A DNA stretch of 64,000 bases, from positions 56,453 to 120,452 of the forward strand of contig NZ_JAJOYT010000013.1 in the NCBI RefSeq assembly GCF_021290965.1, given 5' to 3'. Below are positions 1 through 9,112 of the stretch, one piece after another. Source of the stretch: Rheinheimera faecalis (lineage in GTDB: Bacteria; Pseudomonadota; Gammaproteobacteria; Enterobacterales; Alteromonadaceae). The position numbers and the translations under genes are program-made. The notes under the pieces are model-generated. The model worked only from the letters and a program-made list of their open reading frames with translations. It did not search any database and had not been told where the DNA came from. Position 1 is the stretch's first letter. Each line of letters starts with the position of its first letter.

Positions 1-26
1 TCAGAGGGCTAAAACAGGAGATGAGC

Positions 27-1415
27 ATGAGCATCATCACTAAGCTAAGCCCGCTGGCAGCTGCGGTGTTACTAAGCGCCTGCGCCGGAACAACAAAGCT
101 TGAGCAGCATGATCTGGTGCAGCAAACAGCAAAAGCGGAGCAGGTACAACTGGCAGCCACAGATCCGGCATTAAGAGCAGAAGCAGAGCAGGAAATTGCC
201 CGATTGTTGGCAGAGCCTTTAACAGCAGAAAATGCCAGCCGTATTGCGGTATTAAACAATCCGGACTTTTTGGCAGCACTGGCATCTCTGGCTATCAGTA
301 AAGCTGAATTAACTCAGGCCGGTTTATTGCCGAATCCTGGCGTGCGGGTCATTCGAAGCCGTGAAGAGGATGGTTACAGCACAGAGCTCGATTTTTCACT
401 GAACTTGTTTAACCTGATTTTTTTAAGTCAAAACAAAGCGATTGCCGCGCGGCAGGCAGTGCAGCAACAGCAGCAAGTCGCTTTACAGCTGATGGATTTA
501 CTCACACAAAGCCGCAGCGCATTTATTGAAGCCGTTGTAGCCCAGCAGCGTTTTAACTATCTGCAAACAGTGCAGGAAGCGATAGATGCGTCGGCAGAAC
601 TTGCCAACCGTATGTATCAGGTGGGTAATTACAGCGAACTGCAACAAGCACGTCAGCTGAAGTTTGCCGCCCAAATCCGCCTGCAACTGGCTAAAACGGA
701 GCAACAACAGCAACAAAGCCGCGAGCAGTTGTCTGTGCTGCTAGGGGTAGATCCGACTACGCCACTGCAGTTACCAGCCTATTTACCAGCTATTCCAGCC
801 ACTTTGCCACTTCAGGAAAATCTGGAACAGCAAGCACTGGCACAACGACTGGATCTGCAACAAGCCAAAGCCAGATTAAACCAACTTGAACTGCAACTGG
901 GGTTTGAGAAAAACAGTCGTTTTGTCCGGGGTTTATCTGCTGAAATTGCAGGTTCGGTGCAGCATAGCGAAGAGCGTGAAGTGGCTTTAGGGGTTGAACT
1001 GCCGTTATTTGATTCGGGGTCAGCGCGTATCAGCAAGGCTGAAGCAGAGTATCTGCAAGCCTGGTGGCAAGCCAAAGCGCTGGAGCAAAAAGCCCGTTCT
1101 GAAGTACGTCAGGCCTGGTCCTTACATCAAAGCTCCTATCAGATTGCCCGACATTATCAGGATCAGTTAGTGCCATTGGCACAGAAAATTAACCAACAAA
1201 ATGTGCTGCGTTACAACGGTATGTTAATTGGCGTATTTGAACTGATTGCGGATACTCAGGCCCAGGTAGAGACAGTGACAGGACAAATGACGGCACTACG
1301 CGATTTTTATCTGTCAGAGCTGCGCCTGCAACAAAGCTTATGGGGCAGTCCTTCGCTGCAACAGCCTACAGACAGCGACAGCACAAGCAGCCCTGCCACT
1401 GCAGCTGGCCACTAA
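27..1415 (+). CDS. TolC/CusC-type outer-membrane efflux lipoprotein
   Basis: Outer-membrane channel subunit of a tripartite efflux system of the TolC/OEP family. The N-terminus has a lipoprotein signal (LLSAC lipobox near residue 19-20), so the mature protein should be lipid-anchored. The body is rich in long amphipathic helices and Gln-rich coiled coil (QQQQQ stretches), as expected for two OEP repeats. Two in-frame ATGs lie at 21 and 27. AGGAG abuts the first and lies 6 bases before the second, so 27 is the better start. The gene ends 9 bases before a multicopper oxidase gene, which suggests export or handling of copper. The partner RND and membrane-fusion genes are not in the window and may lie upstream. 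The substrate is inferred from context only. Confidence 0.8.
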   Translation: MSIITKLSPLAAAVLLSACAGTTKLEQHDLVQQTAKAEQVQLAATDPALRAEAEQEIARLLAEPLTAENASRIAVLNNPDFLAALASLAISKAELTQAGLLPNPGVRVIRSREEDGYSTELDFSLNLFNLIFLSQNKAIAARQAVQQQQQVALQLMDLLTQSRSAFIEAVVAQQRFNYLQTVQEAIDASAELANRMYQVGNYSELQQARQLKFAAQIRLQLAKTEQQQQQSREQLSVLLGVDPTTPLQLPAYLPAIPATLPLQENLEQQALAQRLDLQQAKARLNQLELQLGFEKNSRFVRGLSAEIAGSVQHSEEREVALGVELPLFDSGSARISKAEAEYLQAWWQAKALEQKARSEVRQAWSLHQSSYQIARHYQDQLVPLAQKINQQNVLRYNGMLIGVFELIADTQAQVETVTGQMTALRDFYLSELRLQQSLWGSPSLQQPTDSDSTSSPATAAGH

Positions 1416-1424
1416 CAGGAGAAT

Positions 1425-2822
1425 ATGATGTTAACCCGTCGTGATTTATTAAAAAAAGTTGGTGCCATTACAGCTGCTGTAGGTGTGGCTGCGGTCAGCC
1501 GAAGCTCAATGGCAGCTTTGCCTGAACCTGTAATTCAACAATCTGCCGATACTATGGATCCGTTGATCCCAAACACTGGCCGGCCTTACAACCCTGTGGT
1601 CACGTTAAACGGCTGGACTTTGCCATGGCGTATGAATAATGGTGTCAAGGAATTCCATTTAGTGGCGGAGCCCGTTGTGCGTGAACTGGCCCCAGGTATG
1701 AAAGCACATTTATGGGGCTACAACGGTCAGTCGCCAGGCCCTACTATTGAAGTGGTAGAAGGTGACAGAGTGCGGATTTTTGTCACGAATAAGTTACCTG
1801 AACATACCTCAGTACACTGGCATGGTCAGCGTTTACCTAATGGTATGGACGGAGTTTCAGGCTTGAATCAGCGCGCCATACAGCCAGGTAAAACCTTTAT
1901 GTATGAGTTTGTTGCCCGCCGTCCCGGCACTTTTATGTACCACCCTCATGCCGATGAAATGGTGCAGATGGCTATGGGCATGATGGGCATGTGGATCACC
2001 CACCCTAAAGAGGCACATCCGCATATCAGCGAAGTAGACCGCGATTTCTGTTTTTTATTAAACGCTTACGATATTGAACCCGGCAGCGCTACTCCAAAAA
2101 TTATGACGATGACCGACTTTAATCTCTGGACCTGGAATAGCAGGGTATTTCCTGGCATAGACCCTTTAGTGGTGCGCAAAAACGACAAAGTGCGGATCCG
2201 GGTCGGCAACCTGACAATGACTAACCACCCTATTCATATTCATGGCCATGAGTTCACCGTGACAGGCACAGACGGTGGCCCTGTGCCTGCTTCTGCCCGC
2301 TGGCCTGAAGTCACCACAGATGTAGCTGTGGGTCAGATGCGGCAAATTGAATTGATAGCAGATGAAGAAGGTGACTGGGCTTTTCATTGCCATAAATCGC
2401 ACCACACCATGAATGCCATGGGCCATGATGTGCCGACGCTGATTGGCGTCGATCACAGTGGTTTGATGCAAAAAATCAATAAACTAGTACCGGATTATAT
2501 GGTGATGGGTGAACGTGGTATGGCGGATATGACCGAAATGAACATGCCACTACCCGCCAATACCTTGCCAATGATGTCAGGCGATGGCCCTTTTGGTTCA
2601 GTGGAAATGGGCGGTATGTTCAGCATATTTAAAGTGCGTAAAGACCAGGCTCCGGGAGACTATAAAGATCCGGGGTGGTATCAACATCCTACCGGTACGG
2701 TGGCACAAGAGTGGACAGGTGAAGTACCTCAAGTCACTTTAGCGCAAGCTCAGGTCCAGACTGACATCACAGAGGCGACAGTGGAGTTGAAAGTAAAAAA
2801 ACCAGGTGCACATCATCACTGA
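1425..2822 (+). CDS. Tat-exported multicopper oxidase
   Basis: Periplasmic multicopper oxidase, probably oxidising Cu(I) to the less toxic Cu(II). It begins with a twin-arginine signal (TRRDLLKK, residues 4-11). All four copper-ligand blocks are visible: HWH at 131-133, HPH at 173-175, HPIHIHGH at 268-275, and HCH-x3-H-x4-M at 321-332, the last giving the type 1 and trinuclear ligands. The C-terminal part, about residues 355-400, is Met-rich as in copper-handling oxidases. Start is ATG at 1425 or 1428, behind AGGAG. It is probably co-transcribed with the preceding TolC-type gene. At 465 aa it is shorter than classical CopA/CueO (about 500-600), so equivalence to either is not claimed. Confidence 0.88.
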   Translation: MMLTRRDLLKKVGAITAAVGVAAVSRSSMAALPEPVIQQSADTMDPLIPNTGRPYNPVVTLNGWTLPWRMNNGVKEFHLVAEPVVRELAPGMKAHLWGYNGQSPGPTIEVVEGDRVRIFVTNKLPEHTSVHWHGQRLPNGMDGVSGLNQRAIQPGKTFMYEFVARRPGTFMYHPHADEMVQMAMGMMGMWITHPKEAHPHISEVDRDFCFLLNAYDIEPGSATPKIMTMTDFNLWTWNSRVFPGIDPLVVRKNDKVRIRVGNLTMTNHPIHIHGHEFTVTGTDGGPVPASARWPEVTTDVAVGQMRQIELIADEEGDWAFHCHKSHHTMNAMGHDVPTLIGVDHSGLMQKINKLVPDYMVMGERGMADMTEMNMPLPANTLPMMSGDGPFGSVEMGGMFSIFKVRKDQAPGDYKDPGWYQHPTGTVAQEWTGEVPQVTLAQAQVQTDITEATVELKVKKPGAHHH

Positions 2823-2830
2823 CGGTTTGT

Positions 2831-2863
2831 ACACCTCAGCACTGTTGAACAGTGCTGAGGTGT
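2831..2863 (+). terminator. Hairpin after the multicopper oxidase gene
   Basis: The arms 2831-2846 and 2848-2863 are perfect inverted complements (16 bases around one central base), starting 8 bases after the stop codon. The following sequence is only weakly T-rich, so it is a probable but not classical intrinsic terminator, or an mRNA-stabilising hairpin. Confidence 0.6.
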
Positions 2864-3217
2864 TGCCTCTCCAATCATTTTTGTCAGAAAAAAGCTCTCA
2901 ATTCGGTTTTATGACAAATATAACAGCCCACTTATATCATTTAGAAATAACTAATAACCAAAACAATTAATACACATCTGTTACCAAATGTAATCAAACC
3001 CAGAATTTTAGCCGCTCACAGCAGGCTACTCATCGCACAAAAAATCAATAAACACGAAAAAATGAAAACAAAATATTAAATATGATAAATATATAACTAT
3101 TTACATTAACAAATTATTGACCAATTATCGTACGGCCTGCCCAACCTATTAACTAATTAAGGGACAGAGGCTTCCAGGGATGAGGCAATTCACATAACAA
3201 TAATTTGAGAGAACAAA
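2864..3217. other. AT-rich gene-free stretch before the subtilisin gene
   Basis: No gene, tRNA or clear operator was seen in these 354 bases. The stretch is markedly AT-rich and must carry the promoter of the downstream protease. A TTGACC at about 3117 could be a -35 element, but no convincing -10 follows at normal spacing. A GAGAGA-type ribosome-binding site lies just before 3218. Confidence 0.5.
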
Positions 3218-4993
3218 ATGCAACATAAAACATTCAACTTATCCAAAGTCTCATTGCTTACCTTGTCCGCCTTGTCCTTATTGGCTACGGCCGCACAAGC
3301 TGCTCCACAAAAATCAGGTATCACCTTAGAAGTGAATGAAACCAAAGCTATTGAGCCGCCAACCCGCTTTATTGTTAAATACAAAAATGCTGCAACCTTA
3401 TCTGCACAAGGCCTGGCCAGCACAGCAACAAGCTCAGTGAATCAATTAAAAACTCATGCTGCTTCTGAATTATCCAGCCGCGCTGGCGAGCCTATGAGCT
3501 TTGTGCGTTCTTTAGCTGTCGCTAACCGTCATGTGGTGAAAGCCGAGCGTCGTCTGTCAAAAGCTGAAACTCAACGTACCATTGAGCTGTTAGCCCAGGA
3601 TCCAATGGTGGAATCGGTTGAAGAAGACCGTATGTTACAAATTGCAGCTGCTCCAAACGACACTCAGTACACCAGTCAATGGCATTATTATGAGTCCACA
3701 GGTGGTTTACGTGCCAACACGGCATGGGATAACGCCACAGGTACTGGAGTTGTAGTTGCAGTATTAGATACAGGCTACCGTCCACATGCTGACTTAAACG
3801 CCAACATTCTGCCTGGTTATGACATGATTTCTGACAACTTTGTTGGTAATGACGGTAATGGTCGTGACAACAATGCACAGGATCCGGGTGACTGGATTTT
3901 AGCGAACGAATGTGGTGGCACACACGCCGCTCAGGATTCTTCATGGCACGGTACTCACGTTGCAGGCACAGTAGCTGCCGTGACTAATAACGGTTCTGGT
4001 GTAGCTGGTGTGGCTTATGGCGCTAAAGTAGTACCAGTGCGCGTATTAGGTAAATGTGGTGGTTATACCTCAGATATAGCTGACGGTATCATTTGGGCCT
4101 CAGGTGGCACAGTGTCAGGTGTTCCGGCGAACGCCAACCCGGCTAAAGTCATCAACATGAGTTTAGGCGGTTCAGGAGCCTGTGACTCTACTACTCAGGC
4201 AGCCATTAACTCCGCACGTTCACGTGGTACAGTTGTTGTGATTGCATCAGGTAATGACAATGCAAACGCCAACAACTTTAACCCGGGTAACTGTGCTGGT
4301 GTGGTAAACGTTGCATCGACTAACCGCAGCGGTGGCCGCGCTTATTACTCTAACTACGGTACCTCTATTGATGTGGCTGCACCTGGTGGTGCTATGAACT
4401 CAGCCAACGATCCTAACGGTATTCTGTCTACTTATAATACTGGTACCACTACACCTGGTTCAGACAGCTATGGGTACAGTCAGGGCACTTCAATGGCAGC
4501 TCCTCATGTAGCAGGTGTTGCAGCGTTAATAGCTCAGAAAAAACCAGCAGCTACACCGGATGAAATTGAAACCATCCTGAAAACAACTACCCGTTCTTTC
4601 CCTGCAACCTGCACCAGCTGTGGTACTGGTATTGTTGATGCTGCAGCTGCAGTAGCGGCAGCTTCAGGTACTGGCGGCGGTGGTGGCACAGGTGCAACTT
4701 CAACTGTGAACAATATTTCTGTTGCACGTAACAGCTGGAAATATTACACAGTGGTCGTTCCTGCCGGTATGAGCGTTCTGACTGTCAATACCTCTGGTGG
4801 TTCAGGTGATGCTGATCTGTATGTACGTCGTGGTTCACAACCTACCACTTCTACTTATGACTGCCGTCCATACCTGAATGGCAATACTGAAAGCTGTACT
4901 TTCAATAACCCTGTTGCCGCCACTTACCATATTGGTATCCGTGGTTACACAGCGGTATCAGGTGTAACCTTGACAACCTCTTATCAGCCTTAA
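3218..4993 (+). CDS. Secreted S8 subtilisin-like protease with PPC domain
   Basis: Extracellular serine protease of family S8. A Sec signal peptide (about residues 1-28, ending AQAA) is followed by an inhibitor I9-type propeptide (about 50-140). The catalytic domain has Asp184 (VLDTG), His244 (HGTHVAG) and Ser425 (GTSMAAPHVAG). A Gly-rich linker (about 485-495) leads to a C-terminal pre-peptidase (PPC) domain of about 90 residues, which is usually cleaved on maturation. The gene is flanked by its own AT-rich promoter region and a strong terminator, so it is monocistronic. The order signal, propeptide, catalytic domain, PPC is typical of marine gammaproteobacterial alkaline proteases. The substrate cannot be told from sequence. 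Confidence 0.92.
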   Translation: MQHKTFNLSKVSLLTLSALSLLATAAQAAPQKSGITLEVNETKAIEPPTRFIVKYKNAATLSAQGLASTATSSVNQLKTHAASELSSRAGEPMSFVRSLAVANRHVVKAERRLSKAETQRTIELLAQDPMVESVEEDRMLQIAAAPNDTQYTSQWHYYESTGGLRANTAWDNATGTGVVVAVLDTGYRPHADLNANILPGYDMISDNFVGNDGNGRDNNAQDPGDWILANECGGTHAAQDSSWHGTHVAGTVAAVTNNGSGVAGVAYGAKVVPVRVLGKCGGYTSDIADGIIWASGGTVSGVPANANPAKVINMSLGGSGACDSTTQAAINSARSRGTVVVIASGNDNANANNFNPGNCAGVVNVASTNRSGGRAYYSNYGTSIDVAAPGGAMNSANDPNGILSTYNTGTTTPGSDSYGYSQGTSMAAPHVAGVAALIAQKKPAATPDEIETILKTTTRSFPATCTSCGTGIVDAAAAVAAASGTGGGGGTGATSTVNNISVARNSWKYYTVVVPAGMSVLTVNTSGGSGDADLYVRRGSQPTTSTYDCRPYLNGNTESCTFNNPVAATYHIGIRGYTAVSGVTLTTSYQP

Positions 4994-5010
4994 TCCCTGG
5001 GCTTTTAGGT

Positions 5011-5043
5011 GAAGATCCCGGTATTTGCCGGGATCTTCTTTTC
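5011..5043 (+). terminator. Intrinsic terminator of the subtilisin gene
   Basis: An 11-bp perfect stem (5011-5021 with 5028-5038, six-base loop) is followed by a T-rich tail, 17 bases after the stop codon. It also lies just past the 3' end of the convergent cueR gene and may stop that transcript less efficiently. Confidence 0.85.
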
Positions 5044-5057
5044 TAGCCTTCAGAAGT

Positions 5058-5468
5058 TCATTTTTGCAGGCCATCCAAAATAGCGCACTGGGGTTGATCG
5101 TCACCGCAACAGCTGTCGGCTAATTGTTGCAATACCTTTTGCATCTGCTGTAATTCAGCTACTTTTTGTTTTATTTCATCCAGATGCTGTTCAGCCAGTT
5201 GCTTTACTTCTCTGCTGCTGCGCTGTGGATCACGCCATAACCCCAACAAAGAGCTAATTTGTACTATTGAAAAGCCTAAAGTACGAGCCTGTTTAATAAA
5301 ACCCAGTTGCTGCAGCTGTTGACTGTTATACAACCTATAGCCCGCATCTGTTCTATTGGCTTTAAGCAACAACCCTGCTTCTTCATAATAACGAATCATT
5401 TTGGCAGAAAGCCCGGTCTGTTTTGCAGCTTGGCCAATAGTCACTAAAGAATTAACCAAAGTAGCCAT
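5058..5468 (-). CDS. cueR: CueR-type Cu(I)-responsive MerR regulator
   Basis: MerR-family activator that senses Cu(I)/Ag(I) and turns on copper-export genes by untwisting 19-bp-spacer promoters. The N-terminal winged HTH (VTIGQAAKQTGLSAKMIRYY) is followed by the long dimerisation helix (about 85-117). The metal loop has Cys120 and Cys128 with the C-x7-C spacing of E. coli CueR (C112/C120), plus an extra Cys121. Two adjacent ATGs lie at 5471 and 5468. The GGAG overlapping the copA stop codon sits 7 bases before the second, so 5468 is preferred. The gene follows copA by a few bases on the same strand, so sensor and pump are probably co-transcribed, unlike the E. coli arrangement. Confidence 0.9.
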   Translation of the reverse strand: MATLVNSLVTIGQAAKQTGLSAKMIRYYEEAGLLLKANRTDAGYRLYNSQQLQQLGFIKQARTLGFSIVQISSLLGLWRDPQRSSREVKQLAEQHLDEIKQKVAELQQMQKVLQQLADSCCGDDQPQCAILDGLQK

Positions 5469-5472
5469 CATT

Positions 5473-7650
5473 TTACTCCTTTGCTTTCCAGCGCTGTAAT
5501 AACAAGGCATTGCTAATCACCACTAAACTGCTACAAGCCATAGCAGCACCCGCAATCACCGGATTTAAATACCCTAAAGCGGCCAATGGAATGCCCACTA
5601 TGTTAAAGATAAAAGCCCAAAACAGATTTTGCTGAATTTTACGGAAACTAAGCCGTGCTATCTGTAAGGCGGCGCTGACTAACAGCGGTTGACTACGCAT
5701 TAAGGTCATAGCTGAAGCACTGACAGCCACTTCTGTACCGCTCGCCATAGCTATACCTAAATCAGCCTGCGCCAAAGCTGGTGCATCGTTGATGCCGTCC
5801 CCCACCATCGCCACTTTATAACCTTGTTGCTGCCAAAGCTGAATGGCAGCCGCTTTTTCAACTGGCAGCACTTCTGCTTGCCAGTGGGTTAACTGCAGTT
5901 GCTGCGCTATTGAAGTCGCACTGGCCTTAGTGTCACCCGTTAACATAGCCACTGCTATACCTTGTTGTTTTAATAAGCTGACGGCTTGCAGCGCATCAGG
6001 TTTTAACTCGTCAGTAAAACAAAACAATGCTAATAACCTATAACTTTCATCAGCTTGTTGCTCTGCCAGCCAGGATACTGATGCACCGCTGGTTTGAATT
6101 TGATCTTGTGGTAACTCAAGCCCAAGCTGTTGCATCCAGTGACTGCTGCCAAGCACTAAGTCATGGCCTTCAACCTTGCCCAATACACCTTTACCTGCCA
6201 CCACCTGAAACTCTGCTGTTTCAACAGCTTTGACCTGATGTTCTGTGGCATAACTAACCAAAGCTTTGGCTAAAGGATGCTCACTGTGCTGCTGCAACGA
6301 GGTGGCCCACTTCAGCAGCTTCGGCTCATCAATAAAAGTGCTGAATTGCTGCAACAGGGGTTTGCCCTGGGTTAAGGTGCCTGTTTTATCAAACACCACC
6401 AGTGTTATGGCTTGGGCTTGCTCTAAGGCTGTGGCGTCTTTAATCAAAATGCCAGAACGTGCCGCTGAACCTGTACCTGCCATAATAGCGGCTGGTGTTG
6501 CTAAGCCAAGAGCGCAAGGACAGGCAATCACCAGCACAGCCACTGCATTTAAAATACCAGCCACCCAGTCATCCGTTATAAAACCCCAGCCCAGTAAGGT
6601 GACTAAAGCTATGACCAATACCGCAGGTACAAAGATGGCACTGATTTTATCCACCAGTGCCTGCACCGGCGCTTTAGCCCCTTGAGCCTGCTCTACCAGT
6701 TGAATAATACGGGACAAGGTAGATTCAGCTCCGACAGCTGTCGCTCTGATTTGTAATACCCCATCCAGATTGACAGAACCACCAGTCACTTTATCAGCCA
6801 GTGTTTTAGGGACTGGCACAGACTCACCACTGATCAGCGCTTCATCGACATGGCTTTGGCCTTGCTCAACCAAAGCATCAACCGGAATGCGTTCACCCGG
6901 CTTTACCAGCACCAGATCACCTTTTTGTACAGTTTCTGCTTTTACTTCCAGCCACTGACCATTTTGAAACAAAGTAGCCACAGCAGGTTTTAGATTCTCC
7001 AGAGCTTTTAAGGCATCAGTAGTGCGTTTTTTTGCTTTGTGCTCAAGGTATTTACCTAAAAGCACCAGACTTAATACCGCACTGCTGCTTTCAAAATACA
7101 GGTGAGGGGCGCCGTGTTGCCCATGCTGCGCATTAAAACTCCACCATAAATACAACGACAAACCATAAGCAGCGCTGGTGCCTATGGCCACCAGCAAGTC
7201 CATATTGCCACTGCCTGCTTTGAGTGCAGCCCAGCCTGCTTTGTAAAAACGCGCGCCAAAATAAAACTGCACTGGAGTTGCCAGCAGCCATTGCCAGAAA
7301 GACGGCAGCATCCAGTCCACACCAAACAACAAGCCAAACATCGGTAGGACCAAAGGTAAGGTAAGTACTATGCTTGCAGCAACAGGCCACCACTCCTGCT
7401 GATAAAACCCAGTTCCTGTCGTTGAAGCCTCTGCTTTTTCTTCCGGCAAACTGGCCTGATAACCTGCCTTTTCGACTGCGGCTATCAGTTGTTGTGGCAC
7501 AAGTGAAAGGCCGCTGACCGTTGCTGTTTCACTGGCCAGATTAACACTCGCCTGCTCTACACCGCTGACCTTTGCTAAAGCTTTTTCGATGCGGCCCACA
7601 CAGGAAGCACAGCTCATTCCGCTAATATTCAGTTGGATCTGTTCAGACAT
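5473..7650 (-). CDS. copA: Cu(+)-exporting P1B-type ATPase CopA
   Basis: Inner-membrane pump that expels Cu(I) from the cytosol using ATP. A single N-terminal heavy-metal domain carries GMSCASC at residues 11-17. Other marks are the CPC transport motif (377-379), the phosphorylation motif DKTGT (Asp421), SGES at 274-277 in the actuator domain (a variant of TGES), the P1B HP dipeptide (458-459) and a GDGIND hinge near the C-terminus. The length of 725 aa is normal for CopA with one metal-binding domain (E. coli CopA has two, 834 aa). GGAG lies 9 bases before the ATG. It is divergent from copZ and the two promoters share CueR-type operators. Confidence 0.96.
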   Translation of the reverse strand: MSEQIQLNISGMSCASCVGRIEKALAKVSGVEQASVNLASETATVSGLSLVPQQLIAAVEKAGYQASLPEEKAEASTTGTGFYQQEWWPVAASIVLTLPLVLPMFGLLFGVDWMLPSFWQWLLATPVQFYFGARFYKAGWAALKAGSGNMDLLVAIGTSAAYGLSLYLWWSFNAQHGQHGAPHLYFESSSAVLSLVLLGKYLEHKAKKRTTDALKALENLKPAVATLFQNGQWLEVKAETVQKGDLVLVKPGERIPVDALVEQGQSHVDEALISGESVPVPKTLADKVTGGSVNLDGVLQIRATAVGAESTLSRIIQLVEQAQGAKAPVQALVDKISAIFVPAVLVIALVTLLGWGFITDDWVAGILNAVAVLVIACPCALGLATPAAIMAGTGSAARSGILIKDATALEQAQAITLVVFDKTGTLTQGKPLLQQFSTFIDEPKLLKWATSLQQHSEHPLAKALVSYATEHQVKAVETAEFQVVAGKGVLGKVEGHDLVLGSSHWMQQLGLELPQDQIQTSGASVSWLAEQQADESYRLLALFCFTDELKPDALQAVSLLKQQGIAVAMLTGDTKASATSIAQQLQLTHWQAEVLPVEKAAAIQLWQQQGYKVAMVGDGINDAPALAQADLGIAMASGTEVAVSASAMTLMRSQPLLVSAALQIARLSFRKIQQNLFWAFIFNIVGIPLAALGYLNPVIAGAAMACSSLVVISNALLLQRWKAKE

Positions 7651-7693
7651 ACCATGACTCCAGACAAAAAAGGTGCAATGACCTGACAGTAAT

Positions 7694-7724
7694 AAGGCTA
7701 AAGCTTACCCTTAGGGTAAGGTCA
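7694..7724 (-). promoter_or_regulatory. CueR-type promoter/operator of copA-cueR
   Basis: Read on the minus strand: -35 TTGACC, a 19-bp spacer and -10 TAGCCT. The spacer is filled by the perfect palindrome CTTACCCTAAGGGTAAG. Overlong 19-bp spacers with a central dyad are the hallmark of MerR-family activated promoters. It lies about 45-75 bases before the copA start. Confidence 0.85.
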
Positions 7725-7762
7725 ACGGAAAAATTCAACTAATGAGCTTTAACGAACAGTGC

Positions 7763-7793
7763 TTGACCTTACCATGGGACAAGCTTGCACCAT
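7763..7793 (+). promoter_or_regulatory. CueR-type promoter/operator of copZ
   Basis: TTGACC followed by TTACC...GG.CAAGCTT mirrors the copA operator (TTGACCTTACC...GGGTAAGCTT), facing the other way. At a 19-bp spacing the -10 would be CACCAT, which is poor, and one base is missing relative to the copA site. The operator call is therefore firmer than the exact -10. Confidence 0.6.
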
Positions 7794-7834
7794 GTTCGCG
7801 AACTCACAAAGAGCAGCAAAAAAAGGAAAGACCG

Positions 7835-8035
7835 ATGAAAGTACAATTGAAAGTAACAGGCATGAGCTGTAACCACTGCATCAGCATGGTGAATAAAGCC
7901 GTAGCAAAATTGCAGGCTGATGCCAAAGTGACAGTTGACTTAGCACAGCAGCAGGTGAGTGTCGAAAGCGATTTGGCAGCAGAGGATATTATCGCAGCGC
8001 TGGATGAAGCCGGTTACCCGGCTACAGAGCTTTAA
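7835..8035 (+). CDS. copZ: CopZ-type copper chaperone
   Basis: Small cytosolic copper chaperone that hands Cu(I) to CopA. The 66-residue product is one heavy-metal-associated domain with GMSCNHC (Cys12, Cys15). The frame is open further upstream, but AAAGGAAAG sits 5-6 bases before the ATG at 7835 and the domain starts exactly there. It is divergent from copA-cueR and carries a matching CueR-type operator, so the three genes should respond together to copper. Confidence 0.92.
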   Translation: MKVQLKVTGMSCNHCISMVNKAVAKLQADAKVTVDLAQQQVSVESDLAAEDIIAALDEAGYPATEL

Positions 8036-8064
8036 CTTTGCAGTAACTTTGGTTTAGCCAAAAC

Positions 8065-8874
8065 TCAACTACAAAAAGGTAAAGCAGCCAAAGCAGACTC
8101 AAACTGGTAGTGAAAGCCAGCAATAGTCTGAGATTTTGCGCTGATCACTCTGCGGCTTGGTGTTGCTGTGCTTTTAGACTCAAATACCGGAGCTGGCAGA
8201 GATGCCAGTTCACAGGCTGTTAAATAAAACTCTGCTTTAGAGCAAAACGCAGGACTAGATAAGTTATACAGCTCTGGCCACAACTGCTGCTGAACTATGG
8301 CTGATACTGCAGCACAAATATCGCTGCTATGCACCATATTCACCGCCACATCAGCTGCACCAGCTTGCTTGCCAGATAAAAACCGAGCCGGATGACGGCC
8401 TGGACCAATTAAACCCGCCAGACGTAAAGTGCAACAAGGCACTGCGACTCTTAATAATTGCTCACCCACAGCCAGTAATTCAATACGCGGATCGGCCAGT
8501 TGTAACTGGCTTTGTTCATCCACCTCGCCAGACAGTCCTTCATAGATGCCAGTGCTGCTTAAATGAATGCAAGCTACAGCGCCTAACTGCTTCATCAAAG
8601 TAGCTAGCTGAGCTACAGCTCTGGTGTAGCTCTCACCGTCAGAACGGCTGGCAGGAACTGTGCAGATAATCAGGGCGTCCTTAAACAAAGATTCCAGTTC
8701 TGCTGTAGGCCTTACAGATTGTCCCAAGTCCAACACAAAATGACCAAACTGCTCAGTCACAGCAGAAGATTTAGTGGCACTGCGGCTACTGAGCCATAAC
8801 TCATGCCCATCTGCTTTGAGCTGTGTCGCCAGTTGAGTTCCCAACCAACCTGCACCTATCACTAATATTTTCAT
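8065..8874 (-). CDS. yeeZ: YeeZ-like NAD(P)-binding SDR/epimerase-family protein
   Basis: Rossmann-fold protein of the extended SDR/epimerase type. The nucleotide-binding motif GAGWLGTQL is at residues 7-15. The segment LRLAGLIGPGRHPARFLSGK closely matches E. coli YeeZ (LRLAGLVGPGRHPGRFFAGK as remembered), as does the later VNxVH block. The length of 269 aa agrees with YeeZ (274). No enzymatic reaction is established for the family, so only the fold is claimed. It stands alone, convergent with copZ and divergent from the cyd operon. Confidence 0.82.
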   Translation of the reverse strand: MKILVIGAGWLGTQLATQLKADGHELWLSSRSATKSSAVTEQFGHFVLDLGQSVRPTAELESLFKDALIICTVPASRSDGESYTRAVAQLATLMKQLGAVACIHLSSTGIYEGLSGEVDEQSQLQLADPRIELLAVGEQLLRVAVPCCTLRLAGLIGPGRHPARFLSGKQAGAADVAVNMVHSSDICAAVSAIVQQQLWPELYNLSSPAFCSKAEFYLTACELASLPAPVFESKSTATPSRRVISAKSQTIAGFHYQFESALAALPFCS

Positions 8875-8976
8875 ACCTGAGCCTTCACAATCCTGATGTT
8901 GAGTTTGATAGTAACAGAATACCGATTGCGATTTTTATCAAATTTCCACTATTTACAACTTATTCATCAATTTTTA

Positions 8977-8990
8977 TTGATCCGCGTCAA
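8977..8990 (+). promoter_or_regulatory. FNR/ANR-like box upstream of cydA
   Basis: TTGAT-CCGC-GTCAA matches the FNR/ANR consensus TTGAT-N4-ATCAA at 9 of 10 positions. It is centred about 130 bases before the cydA start, a reasonable place for oxygen-dependent control of a cytochrome bd operon. No regulator gene lies in the window. Confidence 0.5.
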
Positions 8991-9112
8991 CACAGCAGAC
9001 AGACAAAAGGCGTAGCTTAGTGTTCACTCATGCTGATGTATGAGTTTTAGCTACTGATTACTGTTTTAACCAAAATAACAGGCCCACAGTTCCAGATGGA
9101 GGAGCAATCCGA

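Noticed and set aside
5843..6958. Plus-strand open frames inside copA
   Set aside because: They are antisense to the well-supported copA gene and have Ser/Ala/Thr-rich shadow composition.
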